A stretch of DNA of 64,000 nt from contig NC_013235.1 of assembly GCF_000024365.1 (NCBI RefSeq), forward strand, positions 5,642,001 through 5,706,000, in the 5' to 3' direction. Shown here one piece after another: positions 15,918-24,112 of the stretch. Below the pieces are notes generated by a model that saw nothing but the letters and a program-made list of their open reading frames with translations, was not told the DNA's origin and made no database searches. Origin of the DNA: Nakamurella multipartita DSM 44233. Its GTDB lineage: Bacteria > Actinomycetota > Actinomycetes > Mycobacteriales > Nakamurellaceae. Numbering within the stretch: the first letter of the stretch is position 1; each line of letters opens with the position of its first letter. The translations under genes and the position numbers were made by a program.

Positions 15918-17957
15918 TCAGCCCGTCCGGTCCAGCCCGCGACGGCGCAGCAGCGGTTCGATCCGGGCGTCCCGACCGCGCAGCGCCCGGAAGGCATCCA
16001 GCGCAGGCACCGACCCGCCGACCGAGAGCAGGGTGGCCCGCAGGTGGTCGCCGTTGGCCCGGGTCAGGCCGCCGTTCTCGGTGATCATGTCGACGGTGTC
16101 GGCGTCCAGCACCTCCGACCAGATGTAGGAGTAGTAGCCGGCCGAGTACCCGCCGTCGAAGATGTGCTGGAAATAGGTGCTGCGGTAGCGCGGGGGGACC
16201 AGGGCCAGGTCGATCCCGGCGGCGGCCAGCGCGGCCCGTTCGAACTCGACCACGTCCGGCACCACGTCGTCGGGCCCGAGGCGGTGCCAGGCCTGGTCCA
16301 GCAGCGTCGCGGCCAGGTACTCCACCGTGGCGAACCCCTCGCCCCACAGCTGGGCGGCCCGGATCGAGTCCACCACCGCCGCGGCCAGCGGCTCCCCGGT
16401 GTGCACGTGCCGGGCGTACCCGGCCATCACCTCCGGCCAGAAGATCCACATCTCGTTGACCTGGCTGGGGTACTCGACGAAGTCGCGAGGCACGTTCGTC
16501 CCGGAGAAGCGCGGGTAGCGGACCCGGGAGAGCAACCCGTGCAGCGCGTGCCCGAACTCGTGGAACAACGTGCGCAGCTCGTCCAGCGTGAGCAGGGCCG
16601 GTTCGCCGGCCGCCGGGTGCGGGATGTTGAGCACGTTGACGATCACCGGCGGGGTGCCCATCAGCTCGTTCTGGTCGACGAATGAGCTCATCCAGGCGCC
16701 GCCGCGCTTGCCCTCCCGGGCGAAGTAGTCGCCCAGGAACAGCCCGATCGGCTCGCCGTGGGCGTCCCGGACCTCCCAGATCCGCACCTCCGGGTGGTAG
16801 CCGACCAGGTCGGTCCGCGGCACCAGCTCGATGCCGAACAGGCCGCGGGCGGCCGCGAACACCCCGTCGGTGAGCACCCGTTCCAGCTCGAAATACGGGC
16901 GCAGCGCGGCGGTGTCGACCTGGTAGCGCTCGGTGTAGATCCGCTCGCTGTAGTAGGCCCAGTCCCACGGGGCCAGCTTGTCGACGCCGTCCGCGGCGGC
17001 CGCCGCCGCCAGCAGCTCGGCCTCGGCCCGCGCGTTGGCCACCGCCGGTCCGACCAGCCGGCCCAGGAACTCGTCCATCGCGGCCAGTGACCCGACGGTC
17101 TGGTCGGCGACGGTCGCGTCGGCGTGGGTGGCGAATCCGAGCAGCTGCGCCCGCCGGGCCCGCAGCGTCGCGATCTGCAGCACCAGCGGCCGGTTGTCGT
17201 GCTCGCCGCCCTCGGCCCGGTGCACCGACGCCTCGAACAGCCGGCGGCGCACGTCCCGGTTGCGCAGCACCTTGAGCAGCGGCTGGCCGGTGGGCAGCAC
17301 CAGGGAGATGACGTACTTGCCGGTCAGCCCCCGGTCGGCGGCGGCCGCCGCGGCCGCGGCGATCGCGTCCGGGGACAGGCCGTCCAGCTCGGCGACGTCG
17401 TCGACCACGACCACCGCGGCCTCGGTCGCCTGCAGCAGGTTCTGCCCGAACCGGGTGGTCAGCGTCGACAGCTGCTCGTTGAGCTCGGCCAGCCGGCGAC
17501 GCCCCTGCTCGTCCAGCCCGGCGCCGGCCAGCACGAAGTCCAGGTGGTAGCGGCGCAGCAGCTGGGCGTCCTCGCCGGTCAGCGTGGGTGCGGCCGCCTC
17601 GGCCCGGGCAATCGCATCGATCCGGGCGAACAACGCCGGATCCAGGCGGATCCGGTCGTAGTGCGCCGTCAGCGCGGGCACCACCCGCGCCTCGACCGCG
17701 CGCAACGCCTCGGTCGAGCAGGTGCCGGTGAGATTGAAAAACGTGCTCGACACCCGCACGAGCCGGGTACCGGCCCGCTCCAGCTCCACGATCGTGTTCG
17801 CAAGGGTCGGCTCCTGCACGTTGTCGGCGATCGCCCGAACCTGCGCCTGGTGCTCGGCCATCGCGGCCAGGAAGGCCGGTTCGAGATCGTCGGTCCGGAT
17901 CTGGGGAAACGGCGGCAGCTGGAACGGGAGGGTGGACGGCTCGGCGACGTCGTACAT
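15918..17957 (-). CDS. dcp: M3 family metallopeptidase (peptidyl-dipeptidase Dcp/oligopeptidase A-like)
   Basis: 679 residues, the usual length of M3A peptidases. The zinc motif is FHEFGHALHGLLS (His at about residue 466), with the downstream Glu ligand in PSQVNEMW and the substrate-binding Tyr/His region in FDGGYSAGYYSYIWS. It is a cytosolic zinc enzyme that trims oligopeptides by removing dipeptides; no signal peptide is seen. ATG 17957 was preferred to the in-frame GTG at 17972. It lies 28 bp downstream of the Acg-like gene, in the same direction. Confidence 0.93.
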   Translation of the reverse strand: MYDVAEPSTLPFQLPPFPQIRTDDLEPAFLAAMAEHQAQVRAIADNVQEPTLANTIVELERAGTRLVRVSSTFFNLTGTCSTEALRAVEARVVPALTAHYDRIRLDPALFARIDAIARAEAAAPTLTGEDAQLLRRYHLDFVLAGAGLDEQGRRRLAELNEQLSTLTTRFGQNLLQATEAAVVVVDDVAELDGLSPDAIAAAAAAAADRGLTGKYVISLVLPTGQPLLKVLRNRDVRRRLFEASVHRAEGGEHDNRPLVLQIATLRARRAQLLGFATHADATVADQTVGSLAAMDEFLGRLVGPAVANARAEAELLAAAAAADGVDKLAPWDWAYYSERIYTERYQVDTAALRPYFELERVLTDGVFAAARGLFGIELVPRTDLVGYHPEVRIWEVRDAHGEPIGLFLGDYFAREGKRGGAWMSSFVDQNELMGTPPVIVNVLNIPHPAAGEPALLTLDELRTLFHEFGHALHGLLSRVRYPRFSGTNVPRDFVEYPSQVNEMWIFWPEVMAGYARHVHTGEPLAAAVVDSIRAAQLWGEGFATVEYLAATLLDQAWHRLGPDDVVPDVVEFERAALAAAGIDLALVPPRYRSTYFQHIFDGGYSAGYYSYIWSEVLDADTVDMITENGGLTRANGDHLRATLLSVGGSVPALDAFRALRGRDARIEPLLRRRGLDRTG

Positions 17958-17985
17958 GGGCCGATCATCCACCGACCCGCCGGCC

Positions 17986-19080
17986 TCACGACTCGCGGGT
18001 GAGCACCTGATGCGCCGCCCGTCGCGGCGTCGGCTTGCCCGGCCGGACCGGCCAACCCACCCGGAACAGGCACAACGCCCGATGCGCGTCGGCCCCCAGC
18101 ACCCGGGACAGCCGAACTTGGAACTTGTTCGGCCGGCCCCGGTGACGGTCGCGGTCCATCCGTTCGGTGATCTGGTTCATGTGCTGCAGGGCCAGCTGAT
18201 GGGTGGTCGCCGCGAGGTGGATCCGCTCCGCCAACCGGCCGCCGGCCAGCTGGTCCGCGCGCCGGTACGGATCGTCGACCAGGACGATGCCGTAGGCCGC
18301 GGCCGTCCTGGTGTGCACGGAGCGGGTCTGCTTGACCCAGTTGGCGTCGGTGATCGACCGGCTGGTCAGCGGGGGCACCAGCTTGGCCACCGCCCGCACC
18401 GGGGCGGCCAGCCCCTGCCCGTCCACGGTCAGCCCGTCCCGGTGCGCGTCGGCCTGGGCGGTGGTCGAGCGGAACCAGGCGTACCCGTCGCGAGACATCG
18501 CGTCGTCGTCGACGACGGCCTGCGCGGCGTCGACCAGCAGGTCGCCGAGCGTGCACCGGGCGCCGTCCTCGGTCACCCAGCGCACGCTCGTGCCGTCCTC
18601 GGCCAGCGCGGCCAGCTCGGCCAGCAACTCGGGGGCGACCGGGTCGGACCGGTAGGGACCGCGGTTGGTGTGCCGCTGGGCGATCGCCTCGGCCATCGGG
18701 GTCAGCTCGACGTGATCGGCGGTGACGTCGATCCGGGCGACCAGATCGGAGTCCGGCCCGTGGGGCAACAGGGTGACGGTCGGCCGCAGCCCCTTGGCCG
18801 GCGCCGCGACGACCGCGTTCTCGACGGCCGCACCCAGCGCGATGGTCCGCTCCCGCCGGTAGGGATCGACGGTCGGCATCACCCGGTCGACGTCGGCGTA
18901 GACGTCCAGCCAGGACGGGCCCGCGGTGAACCGCCACGGCTGCGTGTTGTGCGGGCTGGGCGCCAGCACGGCCGCCGCGATCATCCCGACGATGCCCGGC
19001 GCACCGGCCGCCGCGTCCCAGGGATCCAACGCGGCCCCGCGCGATGTCGCGAAGACTTCGGTGAACATGTCGGTACCCAT
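17986..19080 (-). CDS. Acg family FMN-binding nitroreductase-like protein
   Basis: 364 residues with two fused nitroreductase-like halves. LAPSPHNTQPWRF near residue 40 is the Acg/nitroreductase flavin motif, and RHTNRGPY follows. The family includes Mycobacterium tuberculosis Acg (Rv2032), a dormancy-induced protein thought to sequester FMN rather than catalyse reduction. A DosR-type role here is only inferred; I see no clear DosR box. The start is ATG 19080, with a second Met five codons later. Downstream lies the M3 peptidase after 28 bp. Confidence 0.85.
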   Translation of the reverse strand: MGTDMFTEVFATSRGAALDPWDAAAGAPGIVGMIAAAVLAPSPHNTQPWRFTAGPSWLDVYADVDRVMPTVDPYRRERTIALGAAVENAVVAAPAKGLRPTVTLLPHGPDSDLVARIDVTADHVELTPMAEAIAQRHTNRGPYRSDPVAPELLAELAALAEDGTSVRWVTEDGARCTLGDLLVDAAQAVVDDDAMSRDGYAWFRSTTAQADAHRDGLTVDGQGLAAPVRAVAKLVPPLTSRSITDANWVKQTRSVHTRTAAAYGIVLVDDPYRRADQLAGGRLAERIHLAATTHQLALQHMNQITERMDRDRHRGRPNKFQVRLSRVLGADAHRALCLFRVGWPVRPGKPTPRRAAHQVLTRES

Positions 19081-19200
19081 GGGCGGACTCCATCTGCGTC
19101 GGTGGCTGTGCGACCCACGCTAGGAACGCCCGTCCGGGGCGGGCAGAGTCCAAGGTCCCGCCCCGCCCTCGCACCCCCGTCCCCGGCGCCCCTCCGGCGC

Positions 19201-19295
19201 CGACTTGCCCAAGACGCACCCCCCGCTTCACCCCGCCGACTTGCCAGAAACGGACCCCTGATCGCCGCCCAGGAGTCCGTTTGTGGCAAGTCGGC
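19201..19295. repeat. Intergenic hairpin, family A copy 3, plus a half copy
   Basis: A half element (CGACTTGCC then AAGACGCACC) at 19201-19220 precedes a full one at 19236-19295 with outer arms GCCGACTTGCC/GGCAAGTCGGC. Its inner stem is CGGACCCCTG/CAGGAGTCCG instead of the CGCACCGCT/AGCGGTGCG seen in the other copies, yet it still pairs. It lies in the 600-bp gap between divergent genes (19080 and 19682), which otherwise holds a GC hairpin, an iron box and no gene. Confidence 0.85.
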
Positions 19296-19365
19296 GCGCG
19301 GCGGGGGCGGGGGGCGGCACTGGGGCTGGGGGGAACCGGGGGGCGGAACACGACGCACGGAAAAG

Positions 19366-19401
19366 GGCCGGCGCGCGCACCCGAAGGCGCGCGCGCCGGC
19401 C
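19366..19401. terminator. Strong GC stem-loop of uncertain role
   Basis: GGCCGGCGCGCGC (19366-19378) pairs perfectly with GCGCGCGCCGGCC (19389-19401). There is no T tract on either side, so it may be a structural element rather than an intrinsic terminator. No transcript that it would end is evident. Confidence 0.4.
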
Positions 19402-19519
19402 GTCGACAGGCGGTGCTGACGCAAACCAGACCCCCTGGCCGGATCCACACCAGGAGCTAGGCTCAGTCCCCGCCGCGGGACGTGACCGGTGCGATCCGAC
19501 GGGCATCGTTCCTGTCGAA

Positions 19520-19538
19520 CAAGGTTAGGCTAACCTAC
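19520..19538. promoter_or_regulatory. DtxR/IdeR-type iron box
   Basis: The site has an uninterrupted core AGGTTAGGCTAACCTA, matching 16 of 19 bases of the IdeR consensus (TTAGGTTAGGCTAACCTAA). It lies 143 bp before the kinase gene on + and 440 bp from the Acg-like gene on -. No siderophore or iron-storage gene is adjacent, so its target is unclear; the kinase is the nearest candidate. Confidence 0.75.
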
Positions 19539-19681
19539 GTCGGCAGCCGCCCGCAACCCCTGGCCCCAGAAACTTCGCTCCGACCCCGACGCGCCGCCAC
19601 CCAGGCCGGCGAGGCCCCCGGGCGAGCCGCGCGGATCGCTCACAACTGGCCGCCCGCCCGCATCCCGATAGGCTGACCGGC

Positions 19682-21169
19682 GTGCCGGACCACGACCAGA
19701 CCGCCGCCAGCGGCGAGCCCTCCGATCCGACCCGGCGCACCGGACCCGACCGAGCGGCCGGATCCGACGGTCCGCCGACCCAGGCCGGCCACCCGCAGGG
19801 CTGGTTCGACGACACCGGCACGGGTCTGGACCGCACCGCGCCCTACTCGGCGGCCAACGACCCGACCCCGGGCGTGGTCCCCGGGATCGTGCTGGACAAC
19901 CGGTACCGCCTGGAGGAGATGCTCGGGCGGGGCGCCACGGCCGAGGTCTACCGGGGTCTGGACGAGCTGCTGGGCCGCCAGGTCGCGGTCAAGGTCTTCC
20001 ACCGTGGTTTGAGCGACCCCACCACGGTGGCCCGCCAACGCACCGAGATGCAGGTGCTGGCCAAGCTGCAGCACCCCAATCTGGTCACCGTCTACGACGC
20101 CAAGCTGGGGGTCGAGCCTCCGCCCGGGGCCACCGACACCCACCCTGACGCCGACCTGACCTACCTGGTGATGGAGCTGGTGCAGGGCGGCACCCTGGCC
20201 AACCGGATCACCCCGACCGGGATGGCGCCCAGCGACGTCGCCCGGATCGGCGCGGCGGTGGCCGGCGCCCTGGCCGCGGTGCACGCGCACGGCCTGGTCC
20301 ACCGGGACGTCAAGCCGGCCAACATCCTGATGTCGACCGCCGGCGATGTGAAGCTCAGCGATTTCGGCATCGCCCGGGAGCTGGCCGCCGAGCGGCTGAC
20401 CGCGGCCGTCGACGTCATCGGCACGGCCGCCTATCTGAGCCCGGAGCAGGCCCGCGGCGCCGAGGTCGGTCCGCCGACCGACGTGTACGCGCTGGGCCTG
20501 GTGCTGCTGGAGGCGCTGACCGGCCGGCGCGAATTCCCCGGCCAGGCGGTCGAATCCGCGGTCGCCCGGCTGCTGCGCGACCCGGTCGTGCCCGACACCC
20601 TGCCCGGCTCGTGGCCGGCGTTGCTGCGCTCGATGACCAGCACCGACCCGGTCCGGCGACCCAGCGCGGCCCAGGTCGAGGCGACCCTGACCGGCCGTGG
20701 CCAGCTGCCGGCCGCGGCCTCGCCCACCGCGACCCTGCCGCAGCCGGTGGCCCCGCCCCCACCGCCGCCGACCAAGTCGAACGCCGGCCGGACCTTCGCG
20801 ATCACGCTGCTGATCCTGGCCATCGCCGCACTGGCCGTCATCGGGGTGGTCGCGTTGATCCAACGCAACTCGCAGACCGACACCCCGACGGTGCCGAGCA
20901 CGACGCCGACCTCGGCCACCTCGACGCCGCCCTCGCAAGTCACGGTGACCACGACGGCGACCACCGCGCCGACCACACCCACCACCACGACGCCGACGAC
21001 GCCGACCACGACGTCCACTTCGACGACACCCACCACGCCGACGACGCCCACCACACCGCCGACGACGCCCACTACACCGCCGACGACCCCGACCACTCCG
21101 ACGACGCCGACCACTCCCACCACGGCGGCCGAGCAGACCACGGCGGCGCCGGGTTCCGGCGCCCCCTGA
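19682..21169 (+). CDS. Membrane-anchored Ser/Thr protein kinase with Thr/Pro-rich extracellular tail
   Basis: 495 residues. A Pro/Asp-rich leader of about 65 residues is followed by a Hanks-type kinase domain: GRGATAEVYRG glycine loop, VAVKVF lysine, VHRDVKPANILM catalytic loop, SDFGIA and the APE-equivalent SPEQARG. A membrane helix (FAITLLILAIAALAVIGVVA) lies near residue 370. The outside part is about 100 residues of Thr-Pro repeats with no PASTA domains, so it probably spans or senses the wall rather than binding muropeptides. The start is GTG at 19682. It is a monocistronic gene, with an iron box upstream. Confidence 0.93.
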   Translation: MPDHDQTAASGEPSDPTRRTGPDRAAGSDGPPTQAGHPQGWFDDTGTGLDRTAPYSAANDPTPGVVPGIVLDNRYRLEEMLGRGATAEVYRGLDELLGRQVAVKVFHRGLSDPTTVARQRTEMQVLAKLQHPNLVTVYDAKLGVEPPPGATDTHPDADLTYLVMELVQGGTLANRITPTGMAPSDVARIGAAVAGALAAVHAHGLVHRDVKPANILMSTAGDVKLSDFGIARELAAERLTAAVDVIGTAAYLSPEQARGAEVGPPTDVYALGLVLLEALTGRREFPGQAVESAVARLLRDPVVPDTLPGSWPALLRSMTSTDPVRRPSAAQVEATLTGRGQLPAAASPTATLPQPVAPPPPPPTKSNAGRTFAITLLILAIAALAVIGVVALIQRNSQTDTPTVPSTTPTSATSTPPSQVTVTTTATTAPTTPTTTTPTTPTTTSTSTTPTTPTTPTTPPTTPTTPPTTPTTPTTPTTPTTAAEQTTAAPGSGAP

Positions 21170-21212
21170 CCCCGGCCGGGGCCGGCATCTCACCCAGGGC
21201 CGGTGCGGCGGG

Positions 21213-21683
21213 TCAGTTCGCCGACACCTCATGGGCCTGGCCGGTCGCGCGATCGGGGCCGGGCGGGCGCCACGGGACGATCAGCACCGGGCAGTGCGCA
21301 ACCTTGAGCAGGTGGCTGGTGAACGAGCCCAGCAGCAGTCCGGCGACCGGCCCCCGGCCGTGGCTGCCGGCGACGATGAGGTCGGCGCCCTCGTCCTGCG
21401 CCAGGTCCGCGATCAGCTGCGCCGGGTGGCCGCCGTCGTTGTCGTGCAGAGCCAGATCGGCGTCGAAACCCTCAGCGATCAGTGCGTCGACCCGCCGGCG
21501 CAGCTCCGCCTCGATCGGCTGGTGGTCCTCGACCAGCACCGGCCGGTGCCCGAGATGCCAGTCCCGGTGCACGTAGGACACGGTGAGGCTGGCCCCGGTC
21601 GAGGCGATCAGATCCTTGATCACCGGGAGCGCCCGGTCCGCCGAAAGGGTCCCGTCGTTGGCCCAGATGATGCGGGTGACCAT
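21213..21683 (-). CDS. Universal stress protein (UspA family)
   Basis: 156 residues with one Usp domain. ATP-binding motif GSHGRGPVAGLLLGSFTSHLL (G-2x-G-9x-G-S/T type) precedes HCPVLIVP. Conserved N-terminal strand RIIWANDGT contains the Asp that contacts nucleotide. Role: stress and energy-state adaptation; in mycobacteria such proteins bind ATP or cAMP. ATG 21683 follows GGAGGAG by 3-4 nt; 44 more codons in frame upstream are rejected. It is convergent with the kinase gene, with 43 bp between the stops. Confidence 0.93.
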   Translation of the reverse strand: MVTRIIWANDGTLSADRALPVIKDLIASTGASLTVSYVHRDWHLGHRPVLVEDHQPIEAELRRRVDALIAEGFDADLALHDNDGGHPAQLIADLAQDEGADLIVAGSHGRGPVAGLLLGSFTSHLLKVAHCPVLIVPWRPPGPDRATGQAHEVSAN

Positions 21684-21952
21684 TTCTCCTCCGATCGCGT
21701 CGTGCGGTGAGTTGGACGGTCCGCGTTCGGGCGGCCCCACGCTGGACCGGTCCCGAATCGCGGCCGTGACTGCAGTCTGCGACGTCGTCGGGGCCTCGCC
21801 CATCGGGTCCAGCACCCATCTTTCGCCGGCCGGCCCGGGCCGACCGGGACGGGCCCGGCAGTCACAGCGCTGTGCAGCAGTCAGGAGCGCCGGCGAGGCA
21901 CTGTGGGCCAGCCACCATGGACAGGGCGGACAAACCCGGTAACCCTGGGTTC

Positions 21953-23059
21953 ATGTCCGTGACCATCGGTCGCCGCGCGCCGGTCCGTCCGGCGGCCCGC
22001 CGCCCACCCACCTCGCTGTACCGGCGACTGCTGGCGTTCAACGCGGCGGTGGTGCTGGCCGGTGCGCTGGTGCTGATCGTCACGCCGGTGACGGTGTCGA
22101 ACCCGGTACGACTGACCGAGGTCACGGTCCTGGTCATCGGCGGGGCGTTGATGGTGGCCATGAACGCGATCCTCGTCCGGGCCACGCTGCGCCCGCTGGA
22201 TCAGCTGTCCGCCCTGATGGAGCGGGTGGATCTGCTGCGCCCGGGGGACCGGCTGGCGGTGCCTGCCGACCGGGACATGGCCCGGGTGATCGGCCGGTTC
22301 AACGAGATGCTGGATCGGCTGGAGCACGAGCGCGGGGTGAGCAGTGCCCACGCCCTGGCCGCTCAGGAGGGTGAGCGGCAGCGGATCGCGCGGGAACTGC
22401 ACGACGAGATCGGGCAGAGCCTGACCGCCGTCCTGCTCGGCCTCAAGCGCACCGCGGACCAGGCTCCCGCCCCGCTGCGCGAGGAACTGCACGACGTGCA
22501 GGAGACCATCCGGGCCTGCCTGGACGAGGTCCGCACCGTCGCCCGCCGGCTGCGACCGGGAGTGCTGGAAGACCTCGGGCTGCGCAGCGCGATGGCCGCC
22601 CTGGCCAGCGATTTCACCGCGGCCAGCCGCGTGCCGGTGGACATGGCGGTGGACCCTCGGCTGCCCGCGCTGGGCGCGGACGCCGAGCTGGTGATCTACC
22701 GGATCGCCCAGGAGGCGCTGACCAACGTCGCCCGGCACGCCGACGCCGACCGGGTGGACCTGACCCTGATCGCCCACCCGGACGGCGTGGAACTGACCAT
22801 CATCGACGACGGGCGGGGCTTCGACCCGGCCACCGAGGGCGCCGGCATCCGGGGCATGCGGGAGCGGGCGATCCTGGTCGCGGCGACCCTGACCATCGGC
22901 CCGGACCCCGGCGGGGGCAGCCGGCTGCGGCTGTTCCTCCCCCGCCCGGAAACGGCCGACAGCGAGGCCGCCGCGGGCCCCGGTGTCGATCGGGGTGTCG
23001 ATCGGGGTGTCGATCGGGGTGTCGGGCACCGGGTCGGGTCGACCGGGACGCGCCGATGA
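21953..23059 (+). CDS. Sensor histidine kinase, NarL/DesK-type (HAMP, HisKA_3, HATPase)
   Basis: About 368 residues. Two membrane helices (near residues 22-45 and 50-72) hold a very short external loop, so it may sense within the membrane. A HAMP segment (RPLDQLSALMERVD) follows, then the HisKA_3 box RIARELHDEIGQS with the phosphorylated His at about 150, and a HATPase with EALTNVARHA, DDGRGFD and GIRGMRER. The start is uncertain: 21953 or in-frame ATG 21917. Its stop overlaps the response-regulator start (ATGA), so the pair works together. The C-terminal tail is a tandem GVDR repeat. Confidence 0.93.
   Translation: MSVTIGRRAPVRPAARRPPTSLYRRLLAFNAAVVLAGALVLIVTPVTVSNPVRLTEVTVLVIGGALMVAMNAILVRATLRPLDQLSALMERVDLLRPGDRLAVPADRDMARVIGRFNEMLDRLEHERGVSSAHALAAQEGERQRIARELHDEIGQSLTAVLLGLKRTADQAPAPLREELHDVQETIRACLDEVRTVARRLRPGVLEDLGLRSAMAALASDFTAASRVPVDMAVDPRLPALGADAELVIYRIAQEALTNVARHADADRVDLTLIAHPDGVELTIIDDGRGFDPATEGAGIRGMRERAILVAATLTIGPDPGGGSRLRLFLPRPETADSEAAAGPGVDRGVDRGVDRGVGHRVGSTGTRR
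22982..23026 (+). repeat. 12-bp tandem repeat inside the kinase C-terminus
   Basis: GGTGTCGATCGG repeats three times and a partial fourth unit follows, encoding (GVDR)n at the end of the histidine kinase. The period is a multiple of three, so copy-number change would not shift the frame. Confidence 0.85.
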
Positions 23060-23709
23060 GCGCACCGACCCGGATCCTGCTGGCCGACGACCACACCCTG
23101 GTCCGGCGCGGCCTGCGGCTGATCCTGGACGGCGAGCCGGACCTGCAGGTGGTGGCCGAGGCCGGCGACGGGGCGCAGGCGGTGGAGCTGGCCCGCCACG
23201 GCGAGATCGACCTGGCCATCCTGGACATCGCCATGCCGCGAATGACCGGGTTGCAGGCGGCCCGCGAGCTGTCCCGCCGGGGCAGCGACGTGCGGGTGCT
23301 GATGCTCTCGATGTACGACAACGAGCAGTACTTCTTCGAATCGCTCAAGGCCGGGGCCTGCGGGTACGTCCTCAAATCGGTGGCCGACCGGGAGCTGGTG
23401 CAGGCCTGCCGGGCGGCCGTCCGCGGCGACCCCTTCGTCTGCGCCGGCGCGACGTCCGCACTGATCCAGGACTACCTGCGCCGGCAACGCTCCGGCGAGC
23501 GGATCCCGGACAGCATCCTGACCGCGCGGGAGGAGGAGGTGGTCAAGATGATCGCCGAGGGCCACTCCTCGCGGGCGATCGCCGACGCCCTGGTCATCAG
23601 TGTCAAGACGGTGGACCGGCATCGGGCCAACGTGCTGCACAAGCTCGGCCTGCACGACCGCCTGGCCCTGACCCGATTCGCGATCCGGGCCGGTCTCATC
23701 GAGCCCTGA
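23056..23709 (+). CDS. Response regulator, NarL/FixJ family
   Basis: 217 residues. Receiver domain with acidic pair at residues 11-12 (LLADDH), phosphorylation site Asp57 in LAILDIAMP, Thr/Ser at LMLSMYD and Lys in YVLKSV. A LuxR-type helix-turn-helix follows: LTAREEEVVKMIAEGHSSR then ALVISVKTVDRHRANVLHKL. It overlaps the kinase gene by four bases. Target promoters are unknown; the neighbouring DUF3040 gene, 32 bp downstream, may belong to the same operon. Confidence 0.95.
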   Translation: MSAPTRILLADDHTLVRRGLRLILDGEPDLQVVAEAGDGAQAVELARHGEIDLAILDIAMPRMTGLQAARELSRRGSDVRVLMLSMYDNEQYFFESLKAGACGYVLKSVADRELVQACRAAVRGDPFVCAGATSALIQDYLRRQRSGERIPDSILTAREEEVVKMIAEGHSSRAIADALVISVKTVDRHRANVLHKLGLHDRLALTRFAIRAGLIEP

Positions 23710-23741
23710 CCCACCCGACCCGCGACCCCGAGGAGGATGCG

Positions 23742-24017
23742 ATGCCCCTGTCCGATCAGGACCGACGCCGGCTCGATGCGATCGAGCAGGCCCTGGTCAG
23801 CGACGACCCCGACCTGGCGGCCGCGTTCACCTCCCCCCGGCGGGTGCCGGTCAAGGCCGTGCTGGACGGTCTGCTGATGGTCTTCGGGGCCGTCGTGCTC
23901 GTCGCCGGCCTGGTCACCACCCACGCGTACGTCATCACCGGCGGCCTGATCGCGGTGGCCGGGGCGGCGGTCATCGCGACCGGGGCCGGGCGGCTGGCCC
24001 GGTATCTGCGCCGCTGA
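23742..24017 (+). CDS. DUF3040 family small membrane protein
   Basis: 91 residues. The opening MPLSDQDRRRLDAIEQAL then DDPDLAAAF is the DUF3040 signature, followed by two membrane helices (LLMVFGAVVLVAGLVTTHAYV and GLIAVAGAAVIATGAGR). The function of this actinobacterial family is not known. GAGGAGG lies 6 nt before ATG 23742. It is third in a row with the two-component pair and possibly co-transcribed. Confidence 0.88.
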   Translation: MPLSDQDRRRLDAIEQALVSDDPDLAAAFTSPRRVPVKAVLDGLLMVFGAVVLVAGLVTTHAYVITGGLIAVAGAAVIATGAGRLARYLRR

Positions 24018-24112
24018 CCCCAACCCGGCCGGCCGATCCGGTGAGGCAGCCCACAACCGCTCAGTGGTCCGATCGGCTGGTCGAGCGCGAACGCCGGGTC
24101 AGGATGGACGGG

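Noticed and set aside
19283-19528. Small open frames in the 19.1-19.7 kb gap as an iron-regulated gene
   Set aside because: No ribosome site or recognisable product; the frames run across hairpin repeats.
20940-21130. Thr/Pro minisatellite as a DNA element
   Set aside because: The repeats are a coding feature (kinase tail) with varied codons and no fixed period.
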